Source: Berghia stephanieae (lineage: Eukaryota > Mollusca > Gastropoda > Nudibranchia > Aeolidiidae). Taken from it: a stretch of 64,000 nt of DNA. The notes under the pieces are model-generated. The model was not told where the DNA came from, did not search any database, and saw only the letters and a list, made by a program, of their open reading frames with translations. The stretch lies in NCBI GenBank assembly GCA_034508935.3, contig CM067444.1, forward strand, positions 25,764,787-25,828,786, written 5' to 3'. The translations under genes were made by a program, and so were the position numbers. Position 1 is the first letter of the stretch; every line of letters starts with the position of its first letter. Below, piece after piece: positions 1-10,852 of this stretch.

Positions 1-435
1 TCCCCATAGCTCAGCCGTTGAAGCACTCGCCTCACAAGAAAAGGAACGGATAGCTGCTGTAACTGGTGCCGTCCATTTTTGTTCAAGTTCATCAAATATA
101 TCAGCAGTCATTACTGAGTCGCTGGATCTGTCGGATATTTAATTTTTAACGCGTAACTGTGATTTAAATTAAATACTATCTTTTAAATATACACACACAC
201 ACACACAAGTTCGGACTAATGGCCAGAGGTATGGCCTATTTCAATTTATCAAATTAATATATAAAGTGTTGCTATTGGTTCTTGGTTGTATATTTTTACA
301 TTTTTGTGCATTTGCATATATATATATGTATACATTGTCGCCATAGATTCTCAACTTTGTGTTTATTCATTTTTATGCATGCCACGTCTGTAAACGAGTT
401 TCCATTTTTTAAATGAATAAAGTATATATTATTAT
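1..435 (+). repeat. tRNA-derived SINE with AATAAAG-type tail
   Basis: Starts with a tRNA-like head (catagctcagccgttgaagc reads as box A) and ends in aatgaataaagtatat, running straight into an ATT microsatellite. A CA tract sits at 193-207. Copy B is at 47,024-47,450. The family is not one I can name. Confidence 0.55.
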
Positions 436-439
436 TAGG

Positions 440-537
<98 letters not shown>

Positions 538-546
538 TATTATTAC
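436..546. repeat. (ATT)n microsatellite
   Basis: About 35 ATT units directly following the SINE tail, with one AGG interruption near the start and an ACT near the end. Copy B (47,452-47,562) has a similar length with different interruptions. Confidence 0.95.
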
Positions 547-639
547 TCCATGATAGACAATCATCGTATCCAAAATATCAAATTAAGAAATTAAGGAGCA
601 GGCACCGGTGTAAGATATAGAACTGACCAAGTGTGTATG

Positions 640-878
640 AAGAAAGGTGTCAGACAAAGCAAGAAAGAATAATACAAGAAAAAAAACTCAAGAAAAAAAA
701 AACTATCCCAAAAAATCAGTCTACCTTGACTGGGGATTGAACCTCAGGCCTTCTGATTACTGGTCAGTGGTCTTAGGTTCGATCCCCAGTCGAGGTCGAC
801 TGATTTTTTTGGGATAGTTTTTTTTTGTCCTGTATTTTTCTTTCTTGCTTTGTCTGGCACCTTTCACACACACACACA
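640..878. repeat. Inverted pair of tRNA-derived SINE fragments (SINE-4)
   Basis: Two SINE pieces face head to head. The left arm (640-757) ends in a minus-strand B box; the right arm (765-878) begins with ggttcgatccccagtcgagg and runs to ttgctttgtctggcaccttt. The arms are complementary over about 110 bp, so a transcript would fold. Copy B is at 47,655-47,880. A lone arm of the same family lies at 2745-2820, joined to a SINE-3. Confidence 0.8.
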
Positions 879-952
879 TACACACACATCCACACACACA
901 CGCACACAAACACACACACACATACACACACACGCACACACACAAACTTGTT
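866..952. repeat. (CA)n microsatellite
   Basis: Interrupted CA tract directly after the SINE-4 tail. Histidine/threonine and cysteine/valine reading frames across it are artefacts of the repeat. Confidence 0.95.
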
Positions 953-1175
953 CAAATCTTTTTCTTTTTTTTTGTATCCAAAAGTTGACAAGCATTATCT
1001 CTTACATCAAATAAAATACAATGAAAAGGTTAACAGAAACCAGGATAAAGTCCGGCTCCATTGGCTCATGGCTCATGGCTCTGAAGGCTCCATTTATTGA
1101 CGTGGTCTGCTGAGAATCTAGCATTATCTCTCGAATACCCTAAGTGTTATTGATTGAACCAACCAAACTGTTTGC

Positions 1176-1404
1176 CGTACTCTGGAAAAAAACAACTCAT
1201 ATTTTAAAATTTGGCCAGAAAACTCGTCCTTCAAATATCGATTGATTTAAATGGCCCTCATCTTGGCAAAAACTCTCAAACCTGGGACTTCGCGAAGTCC
1301 CAGGTTTGAGAGTTTTTGCCAAGATGAGGGTCATTTAAATCGATCGATATTTGAAGGACGAGTTTTCTGGCCAAATTTTAAAATATGGGTTTTTCCAGAG
1401 TACG
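1176..1404. mobile_element. 229-bp foldback element (FB family), copy 1
   Basis: A nearly perfect inverted repeat. It starts CGTACTCTGGAAAA and ends in the complement; the arms are about 105 bp and meet at a palindromic centre, gggacttcgcgaagtccc. No open frame of its own and no transposase, so this is a non-autonomous foldback MITE by structure. Other copies: 14,272-14,509, 17,947-18,173, and copy-B equivalents 48,193-48,421 and 62,801-63,035. The target-site duplication is unclear. Confidence 0.85.
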
Positions 1405-1526
1405 ACTGTACTGGCTACTGGCTGGCTACTATACAGCATGACATCAATAAGAAGATTGGTTTTGGGGTATTGCGAAATATCCTGTGGTTTTTTGGGGGGA
1501 ACTGTCTTTTTAATTAAAAACAATTT

Positions 1527-1775
1527 GAGCTTTTATATATGTACAGCCCAATATCCACCAAATTATGTGCTCAAAGAGCTTTACACGAAGTCTCAAGCCA
1601 ACAGTAATAACTAACATGAAAGACAAGAAAAGGGCACAGCTTTGAAGTTTTACTACATTTATTTTTCGACAGACACAACGTTGCTAACGTTCACTTTACA
1701 CCGAAGTATGAAGAGAGAATGTGAGTGAAGTACCTTTTCCAAAAACTCAACTTTGGGCGGCACATTAAGGGATAC
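1527..1775 (-). repeat. Old SINE-1 copy
   Basis: The stretch ttgagcttttatatatgtac, then caatatccaccaaattatg and the rest of the SINE-1 body are recognisable but strongly diverged from the other copies. The tRNA head has decayed. Copy B: 48,540-48,790. Confidence 0.7.
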
Positions 1776-1975
1776 GTTTCAAGGAATTACCAGAGTCATA
1801 CCACAGGATTAAAAGCCTGCCGTACTATCATAGGTTAACTGATATAGGTGAACAAAATAAACTGTTTACATGATAAGACCGTGTGCTGTTTATCATGGAG
1901 GGCACAGCTGGTACGAAATGCCCAAGAGACTTGTTTTATCTCTTATCCGATAAGTTCAGTTTCGCATAATATTTC

Positions 1976-2282
1976 GTGGCTATGTGGTCTTGTTGTGGTG
2001 TGACATTCGCTTTCGGATCGGAAGGTCCTGGGTTCAAGTCTCGCTCGGCGCATAGTTGAGTCCCTGGAAAAGACTCTTTACTCACATTCTCTCATCGTAC
2101 TCAGCTGTAAAATGAGTACCTGGCCGTTAACAGCGTTGTCTCTGTCGGAAAAATTGTAATATCGCCTAACAGGCGTCATGTCATGTCTCATTCTAGGTGT
2201 TACGTGTTGCCGTTGGTCAGGGACCCTTTGTAAAGCGCTTTGAGCACGTTTAATGGATATTGCTTTATATAACTTTCTCATT
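1976..2282 (+). repeat. SINE-1 (tRNA-Pro-like SINE)
   Basis: The head reads like tRNA-Pro with a CGG-type anticodon loop (cgctttcggatcgg), box A around tatgtggtcttg and B box gggttcaagtct. The body holds cgcctaacaggcgtcat, and the 3' domain is aaagcgctttgagcacgttt followed by a tatataa tail. Inserted in both copies (B: 48,991-49,297), so it predates their split. The 3' domain resembles the widespread ...gcgctatataaa SINE/LINE tails of aquatic animals. Confidence 0.9.
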
Positions 2283-2744
2283 ACCAGCCATTTTTATAAT
2301 TTCCCCCGAAAATTCACACCCACCAACACAACAATAGACTTTTCCTACTCAAACAAAAAAGTAACAAGTGAATTCTAGATATACAAAATGTTGTTCAGCA
2401 AAATGATGTCTACAACACAGTGTTTAGTATTTATAGCTGTAGGTAATCAAAGCATTTCTTTAGATTATGTGATGTACAGGAGAAATCAGAATGAGAAAAC
2501 TGTCGGTTGCATCGTAAGGTATGTGACGATTTTCCTATGGTTGGTAAGGAGAGGGATAATAAAAACTATAGTTTAAAGCTCTCGTTTATATAGCCTAAAC
2601 TCGCAGTGATAACAAATCGCCAAAAACAAGCAAAGTGGTCTACACCACAAACGGATTAAAGAGGGATTAACGCATGGTTTAATCGTGTTGTTATCAGTGT
2701 CACCAACAACAAGAGTAGCCTCAATCTAGCTAAAGAACTGAACA

Positions 2745-3005
2745 AATGTGTATTAAAGGTGCCAGACAAAACAAGAAAGAAAAATACAAGAAAAAAAAAC
2801 ATCCCAAAAAATCAGTCAACCTCGACTGTTGGATAGCTCATAAGGTAGAGCCAAAATCTCCTCGGCGAGCCGGAGTTGCCGTTCCAGTAAGGTCGCGGGG
2901 TCGAGCCCCCATCGACCCCGCGAAGTTTTTATTCTCGGTTTCCTTCTGGCACTTTCTAACTCACTTCATTATTTTGTTATTATCAACATAAGTGCCTGCT
3001 CCACT
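2745..3005 (+). repeat. SINE-4 tail joined to SINE-3
   Basis: A minus-strand SINE-4 tail (ggtgccagacaaaacaagaa) runs into a plus-strand SINE-3 head at 2822 (gatagctcataaggtagagc as box A, ggggtcgagcccc as B box). SINE-3 ends near ataagtgcctgctccactta. The same composite is in copy B (49,758-50,018). SINE-3 is also the unit of the tandem array at 42,689. Confidence 0.75.
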
Positions 3006-3088
3006 TACTCTCCTTATTGTCTATCAGACTAGAGGTCTAAATAATGCTGGTCATGAAGAAAGATCATCCATCTTAGATCTTTTAATTC

Positions 3089-3105
3089 CCCCCCCCCCCC
3101 CCCTC

Positions 3106-3190
<85 letters not shown>
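3089..3190. repeat. Compound (C)n-(TA)n-(TG)n microsatellite
   Basis: Poly-C, then TA, then TG. Copy B (50,100-50,208) has shorter C and TA runs and a longer TG run. Alternating TA and TG are typical slippage-prone tracts. Confidence 0.95.
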
Positions 3191-3191
<1 letters not shown>

Positions 3192-3508
3192 CTTGCTAGG
3201 TACTAAAATAGTTATGCCACCTTATGATTCAATATGTAACCTATTCATAATTAGTCCTCCTTCAGAAGGACTGGTTACATACACACTTCCAAAGTGTTTG
3301 GAACCGGAAGAGTAGATGGTGTGACGTCACGACTGCTCTGCCCTATTCATGTTGATTAATTTGGCTTAAAACTCCATTTTATCGATCAAGTTTATTCTAA
3401 CATTACAGCTAATGAAGGGGGTGGGGAATAAAGGACATGTTACATTCAATAAACTTGTTGCGTTGGAAGGGACATTTTGGTTTGACAGTACTGCATGGAT
3501 TGGTGGTG

Positions 3509-3510
3509 GC

Positions 3511-3579
<69 letters not shown>

Positions 3580-3660
3580 GGTGGTGGTGGTGGTGGTGGT
3601 GGTGGTGATGATGATGATGATGATGACGACGACGACGACGATGATGATGAGGAAGAGGAG
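3509..3660. repeat. (GAT)n-(GGT)n-(GAT)n-(GAC)n compound trinucleotide tract
   Basis: Four successive trinucleotide blocks that are open in several frames, giving apparent Asp/Gly, Ser/Pro and His/Arg homopolymers. No flanking coding signal. Copy B (50,526-50,690) has the same block order with different lengths and small breaks. Confidence 0.95.
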
Positions 3661-3921
3661 GACAATTGCCTTTATCAATCCATCGATATAAATGAACAAT
3701 AGGAAACGCCAAAACGATTGAGAAATTAAATGCTCCACTTATTTTCACTTTCCATGAATAAATCATGTTAAAGTTTGTCTTTGGTCGATCGAAGTGAGAA
3801 GGTGTTAAATGGAAAGCCCTATTCAAATCTGTTTTATTATTTGGTGGAGCCCGAGGTATGAGGTATCTATGCATTTCCATCGTAAACTGATATTGTTGTG
3901 GTCATATTTCTGTTTGTTTTT

Positions 3922-4712
<791 letters not shown>

Positions 4713-5440
4713 AAGGAATAAAGAAAAAAATTTTGTTTCACCAACACTTACCTCAAGAAGAAAAATATCACAAACTGTATTAAAGTATCCTTCAAAACCA
4801 CTTATTGCATGAACTTCGTGTCTCGTGTTCCAGTGATAAGAACACAACAACAATCCCAAGAATTGTAAAGGACCTATTTTTACTCCAAGGTACCTAGAGG
4901 GTTATCTGCTGATAAGTCTTGTCGAGAATCAAGACAGACTTAGCACAGGGAAGACTTCTTGTGTCAATATTCAACACTATGTCAAACTATAGCCTAAAGA
5001 CCTAGGGGGCCACTTCGTGTAAAGAGTAAAATACACACAACATGCGCCATATGTCGAGAGAATGAACTAAGATAAATGTACACATTGTACCGAGAGCGTT
5101 CTGAGCAGGAGGGGTTAATTAAGCAAGAGGTCCACTAGTCATAATGTCAGACTGGGTGAAAACGTAGGCTTCGTTAGCTATCGTGGACAAAAAGAGTTCT
5201 TCATTTTAAGAAGGGACGTCCACCAGAGGAATGTGAAGAGTAACGTGTATTCAATAGTTGAACCAATGTCGTCATTTGTTACTTTGAAGACAGCTAACAT
5301 CAACACACTTCACACTTTTTTATGATCATTGTCGCCTTGCATTGTGACGTAATTTTAGGGCAGTGTCAGGCTATAAGTTGATGAAAGCTACGGCCTGACA
5401 ATTAAATAATAAATAAATTAACAGATTCCTTTATTCGTCT
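4713..5440. other. Low-repeat stretch with an old satellite relative
   Basis: No gene or RNA seen. From about 5165 to 5400 there is a diverged member of the 210-bp satellite family (gtgtattcaatagttgaacc, and the boundary gtgtcaggctataagttgat). The rest is non-repetitive within the window except for the copy in B. Confidence 0.6.
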
Positions 5441-5610
5441 CCAAGGGGAAATTTGTCTTTAGGGTCTAATCCAAGGTAAGACTGTAATAACCCTGGCGTC
5501 AGCCGCAGTGCAGCGCAGCAAAGTGAGCTAGGGAGAGGTGACTTGCTCAAGGCCAACGATGAGGCGGATAGTCGAACTCGGTACCTTTTGGGTACGAAGC
5601 AAAGACCGTA
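5440..5610 (-). repeat. SINE-8 copy
   Basis: In minus orientation: a B-box-like gttcgac segment, a body with gcactgcggctgacgcc, then gaccctaaagacaaatttcc and an aataaagg tail. A second copy lies at 5950-6115. Plus-strand tails of the family are at 7268-7345 and 26,915-26,985. Copy B: 52,475-52,660. Confidence 0.6.
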
Positions 5611-5949
5611 CCGCTGATCCCCTGTCCACCCATATTACTTTCACCCCAATGACGCATATTCTATTCACAAAAAGAAATTTAAATGTGAGTTGTTGTCAGC
5701 AGTGCTCAATGAGACAAATGTCGTTGGTTGTACTGTTGAATACGACTATAAACTTTTTGTGTATTTGTTCAATTAATAAAGCGGAATGAAATGTTGTGTA
5801 TTTTATTTAAACACATATCATCAATTTCAAATAACTTGTTTACCGACTTGACATTGAACACCAACATACGGAGGGAGCCCCTAAGTTTCATGTCTCCATC
5901 GTTTTAGTCTCCGATAGTATTAATAAAAGAAAAGAAAAGAAAATTCCCA

Positions 5950-6115
5950 TTATTCATGTCATTGGGAAATTTATCTTTAGGGTCTATTCCAAGAGAAGAC
6001 TGGAATAACCCATGCGTCAGCCGCAGTGCAGCGCCGGGAAATTGAGCTAGGGCAAGGTGACTTGGTCAAGGCCACACAGCGCAGCAGGGGGTGATCGAAC
6101 TCGGTAACGAAACGT
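5950..6115 (-). repeat. SINE-8 copy
   Basis: Second member of the family at 5440-5610, with the same ggtctattccaagagaagac and gcgtcagccgcagtgcagcg blocks and a decayed head. Copy B: 53,000-53,165. Confidence 0.6.
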
Positions 6116-6580
6116 CTGAATACTAGTCAGTGGAGACATGCTCTTAAAGGACGAGAAAACGAAACTTTATTGGTGTAGCCCCGCCCCCATCCAATCTCAA
6201 CTCCCTTGCTTGACTCACTGAGGCCATAGGTAACTCACTTAACCATCAAGTACTTTGAACTCAATGATGGGGTGAATACCAGTGAGTAACAACAATAACG
6301 ACAATCGTTGTTTTCCTTTAAGTTCAACGAAAACTCAGCGTGAGACACTGTGTACTGTGTACCACCATTGAAAGTGAAGCTGCGAGAAGCTGTGAACTGT
6401 TAAATGTTTTGCACAAAAATGAAGATAGCAAGCTTTTAAAAACAATTTTTAAAAGAGCAAAATACCAAGCACGGAATGTTTTGGGCTCAAATTTCTTCTT
6501 CAGCCAATCACAAAAGTGGTAAAAACGATAATTTCGTATTTGCCGACTAGACGTGCAAAAACTCTTCTTGATAATAACAG
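6116..6580. other. Stretch without recognised features
   Basis: Non-repetitive in the window apart from copy B. Open frames of 60-96 codons exist on both strands but have no recognisable domain, no splice context and no codon pattern I would trust. Confidence 0.5.
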
Positions 6581-6584
6581 AAAA

Positions 6585-6866
6585 TGAAGTGAGTAGAAAC
6601 GTGCCAGAAGACAATAGAGAATAACATTTTCGCGGAGATCGGGGCTCGAACCCACGGCCCTAAGGATACGACAACTCCGCCTGATCGTGAGAGTAACGCT
6701 ATGCAGTCCACGCAATCCACCACTCCAAAAACAAAAAAAAAGTGGTTTCAAACAAAGTCTCCCGACTTATTGAGGTCATGGGTTCAACACACACAAGCTC
6801 CGCGAAGTTTGTTTACAAGCCAGCAGTAAAGGCTAAAGAGAAAGCTATATTCTCAACACAAACATA
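6585..6866 (-). repeat. SINE-3, full-length form
   Basis: Reads on the minus strand from ...ttgtgttgagaatatagc through the tRNA-like region (B box complement ggggctcgaacccac) to tattctctattgtcttctgg and an aagtgag tail. The same two ends bound each unit of the array at 42,689-44,633, so this is a solo copy of that unit. Copy B: 53,632-53,912. Confidence 0.75.
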
Positions 6867-6868
6867 TA

Positions 6869-7058
6869 GATAGTTTGCGCTTGGCTAAGAAGTTCACAAC
6901 ATTGCCATCCGGAAGAATAACGGGCCAATACACAAAACTGTGTGTAACCATAAACGCTTATAGTGAAGTTAATACAGTTTAGTGAGCATTACTCATAAAT
7001 GCGGATGGCAAAAAACAATAACAAACACCTGAGTGACGTCTACTTACTTCGAACTATC
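6869..7058 (+). mobile_element. TATA-target MITE, first of an inverted pair
   Basis: Starts GATAG, ends CTATC, with TATA on both sides. The interior holds catccggaag, a gtgtgtaacc motif and a conserved gagtgacgtc end. About 184-190 bp, no transposase. The second copy starts at the TATA that closes this one. Copy B: 53,915-54,105. Confidence 0.9.
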
Positions 7059-7062
7059 TATA

Positions 7063-7247
7063 GATAGAATGAAGTTGACGTCACTCGGGTCTTTCTTATT
7101 GTTTTTGCTATCCGTATTTATGAGTAATTCTCACTAAACCATATTAACCAGACTGTAAACTTTTAAGGTTACACATAGTTTTGTGTGTTGGCCCGTTTTA
7201 CTTCCCTATGGCAATATTGTGAGTTTCTTAGCCAAGCGCATACTATC
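7063..7247 (-). mobile_element. TATA-target MITE, second of an inverted pair
   Basis: Inverted relative to the copy just left of it and sharing its TATA (7059-7062); its own right-hand TATA is 7248-7251. The pair forms an imperfect inverted repeat of nearly 390 bp. Copy B: 54,110-54,294. Confidence 0.9.
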
Positions 7248-7599
7248 TATAGAATAATTCAAGCATTCAAGTCTTCCCTTGGAAAAGACCCGAGGGATAA
7301 ATTTCCCCTATGGGATGAATAAAGGGAATTTTATTTATTCATCTTTTTTAAAAAAATAATTAAACAGTGTTACCAATAACACTTAAAGAATGAATGAGGA
7401 TGGCGTCACCAAGGTCTTTATATATTGATTTTAGACAGCCAGTAAAGTGATAGACGTCTTGGTTCTCACGAAATTATCTTAAATTTATAGCTAGACACGT
7501 AGTCGAAGGGAGCATAACCACGCCCCCTAGGAAAGTTGTCCGAATGAAAAGTTAGTGTTAAGCTCATTAAACCATACGGCATTACTGAAGTTGACTGAA

Positions 7600-7861
7600 G
7601 TGAAGAATATATCAATAAAGATGAGAGAAGATAGATTGAAATGGTTCGGACATGAAAAGAGACGAGAAAGAGAATACGTGGGAAGGAAAGTATTGGACTT
7701 ACAAATAGGGGTAAAGAGGAAAAATGGACGCCCAAAGACTAGATGGTGGGATACGATTAAGGATGACATGAAAGAACTGGGCCTGGAGGAAGATGATGCT
7801 CTAAACCAAGATGCATGGAGATGTGGCAGCATTCATTATGGCAACCCTGCAAAATGCGGGA

Positions 7862-7862
<1 letters not shown>
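7600..7862 (+). mobile_element. RTE-type LINE, 3' end of reverse transcriptase
   Basis: Open frame with the family-typical C-terminal pattern: RLKWFGHEKRREREYVGRKV, then NGRPKTRWWDTIKDDMKEL and an acidic stretch before DAWR. In RTE/BovB-like elements this lies at the end of the polymerase ORF, just before a short 3' UTR and a simple-repeat tail, as here. The element is 5'-truncated to its last 90 codons or so and cannot move by itself. Copy B keeps only the last part (54,444-54,575) because of a deletion. The clade call rests on the motif from memory. Confidence 0.7.
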
Positions 7863-7892
<30 letters not shown>

Positions 7893-7946
7893 AAGAAGAA
7901 GAAGAAGAAGAAGAAGAAGAAGAAGAAGAAGAAGAAGAAGAAGAAA
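7862..7946. repeat. (AGA)n tail microsatellite of the RTE fragment
   Basis: About 28 AGA units directly after the LINE fragment. The copy-B tract (54,568-54,716) is almost twice as long. A poly-Arg or poly-Phe reading here is spurious. Confidence 0.9.
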
Positions 7947-8100
7947 CCATTGGCATTATCTCGATCGTATGGTAAAATACTCACAAGTCTGCACGCATGA
8001 CCAAAGAATGGTACTATCTCAAAAATAAAACTATGTGTAACCTTCAACGTTAAAAGTCTGATCGAGCGAATCAATTGAGAGCGAGATGCCCTAGATTAAA

Positions 8101-8385
8101 CTTTGATATAGCGCAATATCCACTAAATGCGCTCAAAGCGCTTTACATCGGGTCCCTGACCAATAGCAACATGTAACATGTAGAACGAGAAATGACGCCT
8201 GTTAGGCGATAATACAATTATTTTAAGGCAGAGACATCGCTGTTAACAGCCAGGTACTCATTTTTCACCTGAGTAAGATGAGAGAAAAAATGTGAGTAAA
8301 GAGTCTTTTCCAAGGAGTCAACTGTGCAGCGAGCGAGGTTCGAACCCAGGACCTTCCTATCCGAAAGCGAGTGTCGCACTACATT
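8101..8385 (-). repeat. SINE-1
   Basis: Minus-strand copy from atatagcgcaatatccacta to ccgaaagcgagtgtcgcact. The tRNA head is shortened at its 5' end. Copy B: 54,889-55,175. Confidence 0.85.
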
Positions 8386-8394
8386 TCTACAGAC

Positions 8395-8775
8395 ATAATT
8401 GGATTCAATAGTCTGACGTCACGTCACCCAGCAACGGCGGCCATCGTGGTTCTAAGCAAAGAAAATCGGTACTTTTTATTCTTCATGCTGGCTAGAATTT
8501 TTCATATGTCTTATGATCAGAATGTGTAAAAATCAAAACATGATCAGATTTATAATGTTTTTTTTTCTCCTCTGGATACGTTATTATGCTCGTCTGAGAA
8601 ATATTTCATTGGGCATCCACCATTGTTCCGATAGTTTAGAGAGAGCCAGTTACTTAGTTACCAGGCGTCATTACGAAGGAAGTGACGTTACGAATGTTGA
8701 AGGGTATGGGCAGTAAGTAAGCAGTGAGAGCCAACCACACAACTACTGGCAGTCCAAAAACAATAACAAAGAGGG
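8395..8775. repeat. Dispersed repeat D1
   Basis: The segment 8405-8640 returns inverted at 16,790-17,065 (shared blocks include tcttcatgctggctagaa and aaaacatgatcagattta). It contains ctgacgtcacgtcaccc near its left end and cattacgaaggaagtgacg near 8670. No coding potential. Copy B: 55,185-55,560. Confidence 0.65.
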
Positions 8776-9305
8776 CAGAGTCACGTGAACTTCCTTCATT
8801 ATATTGTCTGTAAACAACCAATATGTTTGTCCGAGCGGGCTTGAGGGTGTGTCAACAAATCTCATGTTTTGATTGGTCAATAATCTTCTGGTTAATCACA
8901 AGTGTTATAAAGGTTACATAAACACAATTGTGTGTGTTTTTCCGATTGATCTTGTAGGTACAATTGGTAGATAGTATTTTACTTAAACCCACAGCATCAT
9001 TGAAGCTACGCTCATAAGTAAAATACTCAACAGTTCTATCCGCCAAAATAATAGTTATCCACAAATAAGACTTTATCATTAAAGTCTATAAAGAGAGAAT
9101 TTAATGAGATCTTTTCACCTCACTGGAGGTCTTACAAATGTAACAAAAAATTGAGTCACCCATCCAGGCACTCATCATGCCCACTTTTACTTGCTTTCGT
9201 TTATTCTAGACGAATCAGTGGGCCATCGACTGAAAAATAGAAGTAAATCGGAATTCATATTTGTCCTTGTTTTTGGCTGGAAAAGAGAATCGATTCTAGA
9301 GTTCT
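8776..9305. other. Stretch without recognised features
   Basis: AT-rich; apart from copy B (55,545-56,090) nothing else in the window matches it by eye. Short open frames only. Confidence 0.5.
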
Positions 9306-9535
9306 TGCGAAGTGGCCGAGTGGTGAAGGCATTACCCGGAAGGACCCGGGTTCGAGCCCCGCTTCAGGCACTTTCGGTTTTTTTCCTTGAGCAAGATTAT
9401 TAACCTCCAATTTGCTCACTTGGACAACATGGGTGATACCTGTTGACATCAGACATTTGTTTGAAGAGTTATCTACATTCCTTCGTGGAATGCCTAGGCG
9501 GCGATGTCTTATGATGTTGTGGCGGAAAAGGAATA
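9306..9535 (+). repeat. SINE-5 (Leu/Ser-tRNA-like head)
   Basis: Head gaagtggccgagtggtgaag, B box gggttcgagccccgc, body with acttggacaacatgggtgat, tail ggaatgcctaggcggcgatg. The anticodon region is shortened here, whereas the copy-B version (56,093-56,327) keeps it. A second family member is at 11,746-11,950. Confidence 0.8.
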
Positions 9536-9558
9536 AATTTTTTTAATGGCTATTTATA

Positions 9559-10244
9559 GATAGAATGAAATTGACGTCACTCGGGTCGCTGTTATTGTTT
9601 TTTGCCATCCGCATTTATGAATTAACCAGACTATGAAAGTTCATGATTACACAGAGGTTTGTGTGTTGGTCCATTATACTTCCGGATGTCAGTGTTCTGA
9701 GCTTCTTCGCCAAGCGCTTTCTATATATAGATAGAACGAAGTTGACGTCACTCAGGTTATTGCTATTGTTTCTTGCCATCCACGTTTATGAGTAATTCTC
9801 ACTTAAATGTATTGTCCAGACTACAAAAGTGCATGGTTACACAGAGTTTTGTATGTTGCTTCCGTTATACTTCCGGATGGCAACGTTGTGAGCTTCTTAG
9901 CCAAGCGCATAGTAATTATAGATATAATGGACCTACACATCCAATTATGTATAACCATAGTCAGGGTAATACAGTTAAGTGAGAATAACTCATAAACGTG
10001 GATGGAAAAAACAATAACAAAGACCTGCGTGATGTCAACTTCATTCTATCTAAATATAGATAGTTCGAAGTTGACGTCACTCATGTCTTCGTTATTGTTT
10101 TTTGCCATCCGCGTTTATGAGTAAGTCTCACTTAACTGTATTATCCAGACTATAAACGTTCATGGTTACACATAGTTTTGTGTGTTGATCTGTTATACTT
10201 CCGGATTGCAATGTTATGAACTTCTTAGCCAAGCGCATACTATC
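9559..10244. mobile_element. Chain of four TATA-target MITEs
   Basis: Successive members at 9559-9725, 9730-9916, 9921-10,050 (inverted, shortened) and 10,059-10,244, separated only by TATA or its decayed form. Each new copy appears to have used the TATA at the edge of its neighbour. Copy B: 56,347-57,028 with the same order, so the chain predates the duplication. Confidence 0.85.
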
Positions 10245-10503
10245 GAGAGGGCGAAATAAGATAAAATCCCTTGAATGCCCTTTATACTAATATAGTAATG
10301 CTAAAAATGTATTGATTAAAAGATCACAATGAGGATAAACATGTTAAAAATTTAATCAACTTAAATGTACCTTGGTGTGCTGCCTTTTTATTAAAGAACA
10401 CAGTATGTGCTATTTGGTTACATTGCATATACTGTGTTTTTAAAAGCAACGGCAGCATGTGTGATGTACAAACATATAACATCTTTAACCGTGACATTTC
10501 AAG

Positions 10504-10504
<1 letters not shown>

Positions 10505-10573
<69 letters not shown>

Positions 10574-10590
10574 GAGAGAGAGAGACACAC
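10505..10590. repeat. (CA)n-(GA)n microsatellite
   Basis: CA, then GA, then CA blocks. Copy B at 57,294-57,390 differs in block length. Confidence 0.95.
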
Positions 10591-10729
10591 ACACACATGC
10601 ATCCATACATATAGAAAATAACCATAATAAGATAACAATGCATGCCATTTACATACAAGATTGAAAGTATTTGTCTACAGCAGCGCAAACAAGTTTTGTT
10701 CATCATAATATATAAATCCCCCTTCATGT

Positions 10730-10852
10730 TTACGATTAATTCAAACTGCATTAACCAGGACTTAAGTGTTCAAGGTTAGATAATATATAATTTTGTGTGT
10801 TGGTTCGTTATACTTCCAGATGGCAACGTTGTGAGTTTTTTAGCAAAGCGCT
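10730..10852 (-). mobile_element. TATA-target MITE fragment
   Basis: Diverged partial copy: internal blocks cgttatacttccagatggca and the gccaagcgct-type end are present, the GATAG end is missing. Copy B: 57,525-57,650. Confidence 0.7.

Noticed and set aside
1251-1517. 88-codon open frame (and its copy at 48,268-48,630)
   Set aside because: It reads straight through the foldback hairpin and an old SINE; the protein changes character at the element border and no domain is seen.
2388-2576. Small 62-codon frame present in both block copies
   Set aside because: Conservation is only that of the duplicated block; no domain, no splice or codon signal.
3366-3880. Long frames rich in Ser, Asp, His or Met
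   Set aside because: They are the same GAT/GGT trinucleotide tract read in six frames; both strands stay open, as expected of a microsatellite.
7860-7946. Poly-Arg or poly-Lys tail as part of a protein
   Set aside because: It is the simple-repeat tail of an RTE fragment; length varies freely between the block copies.
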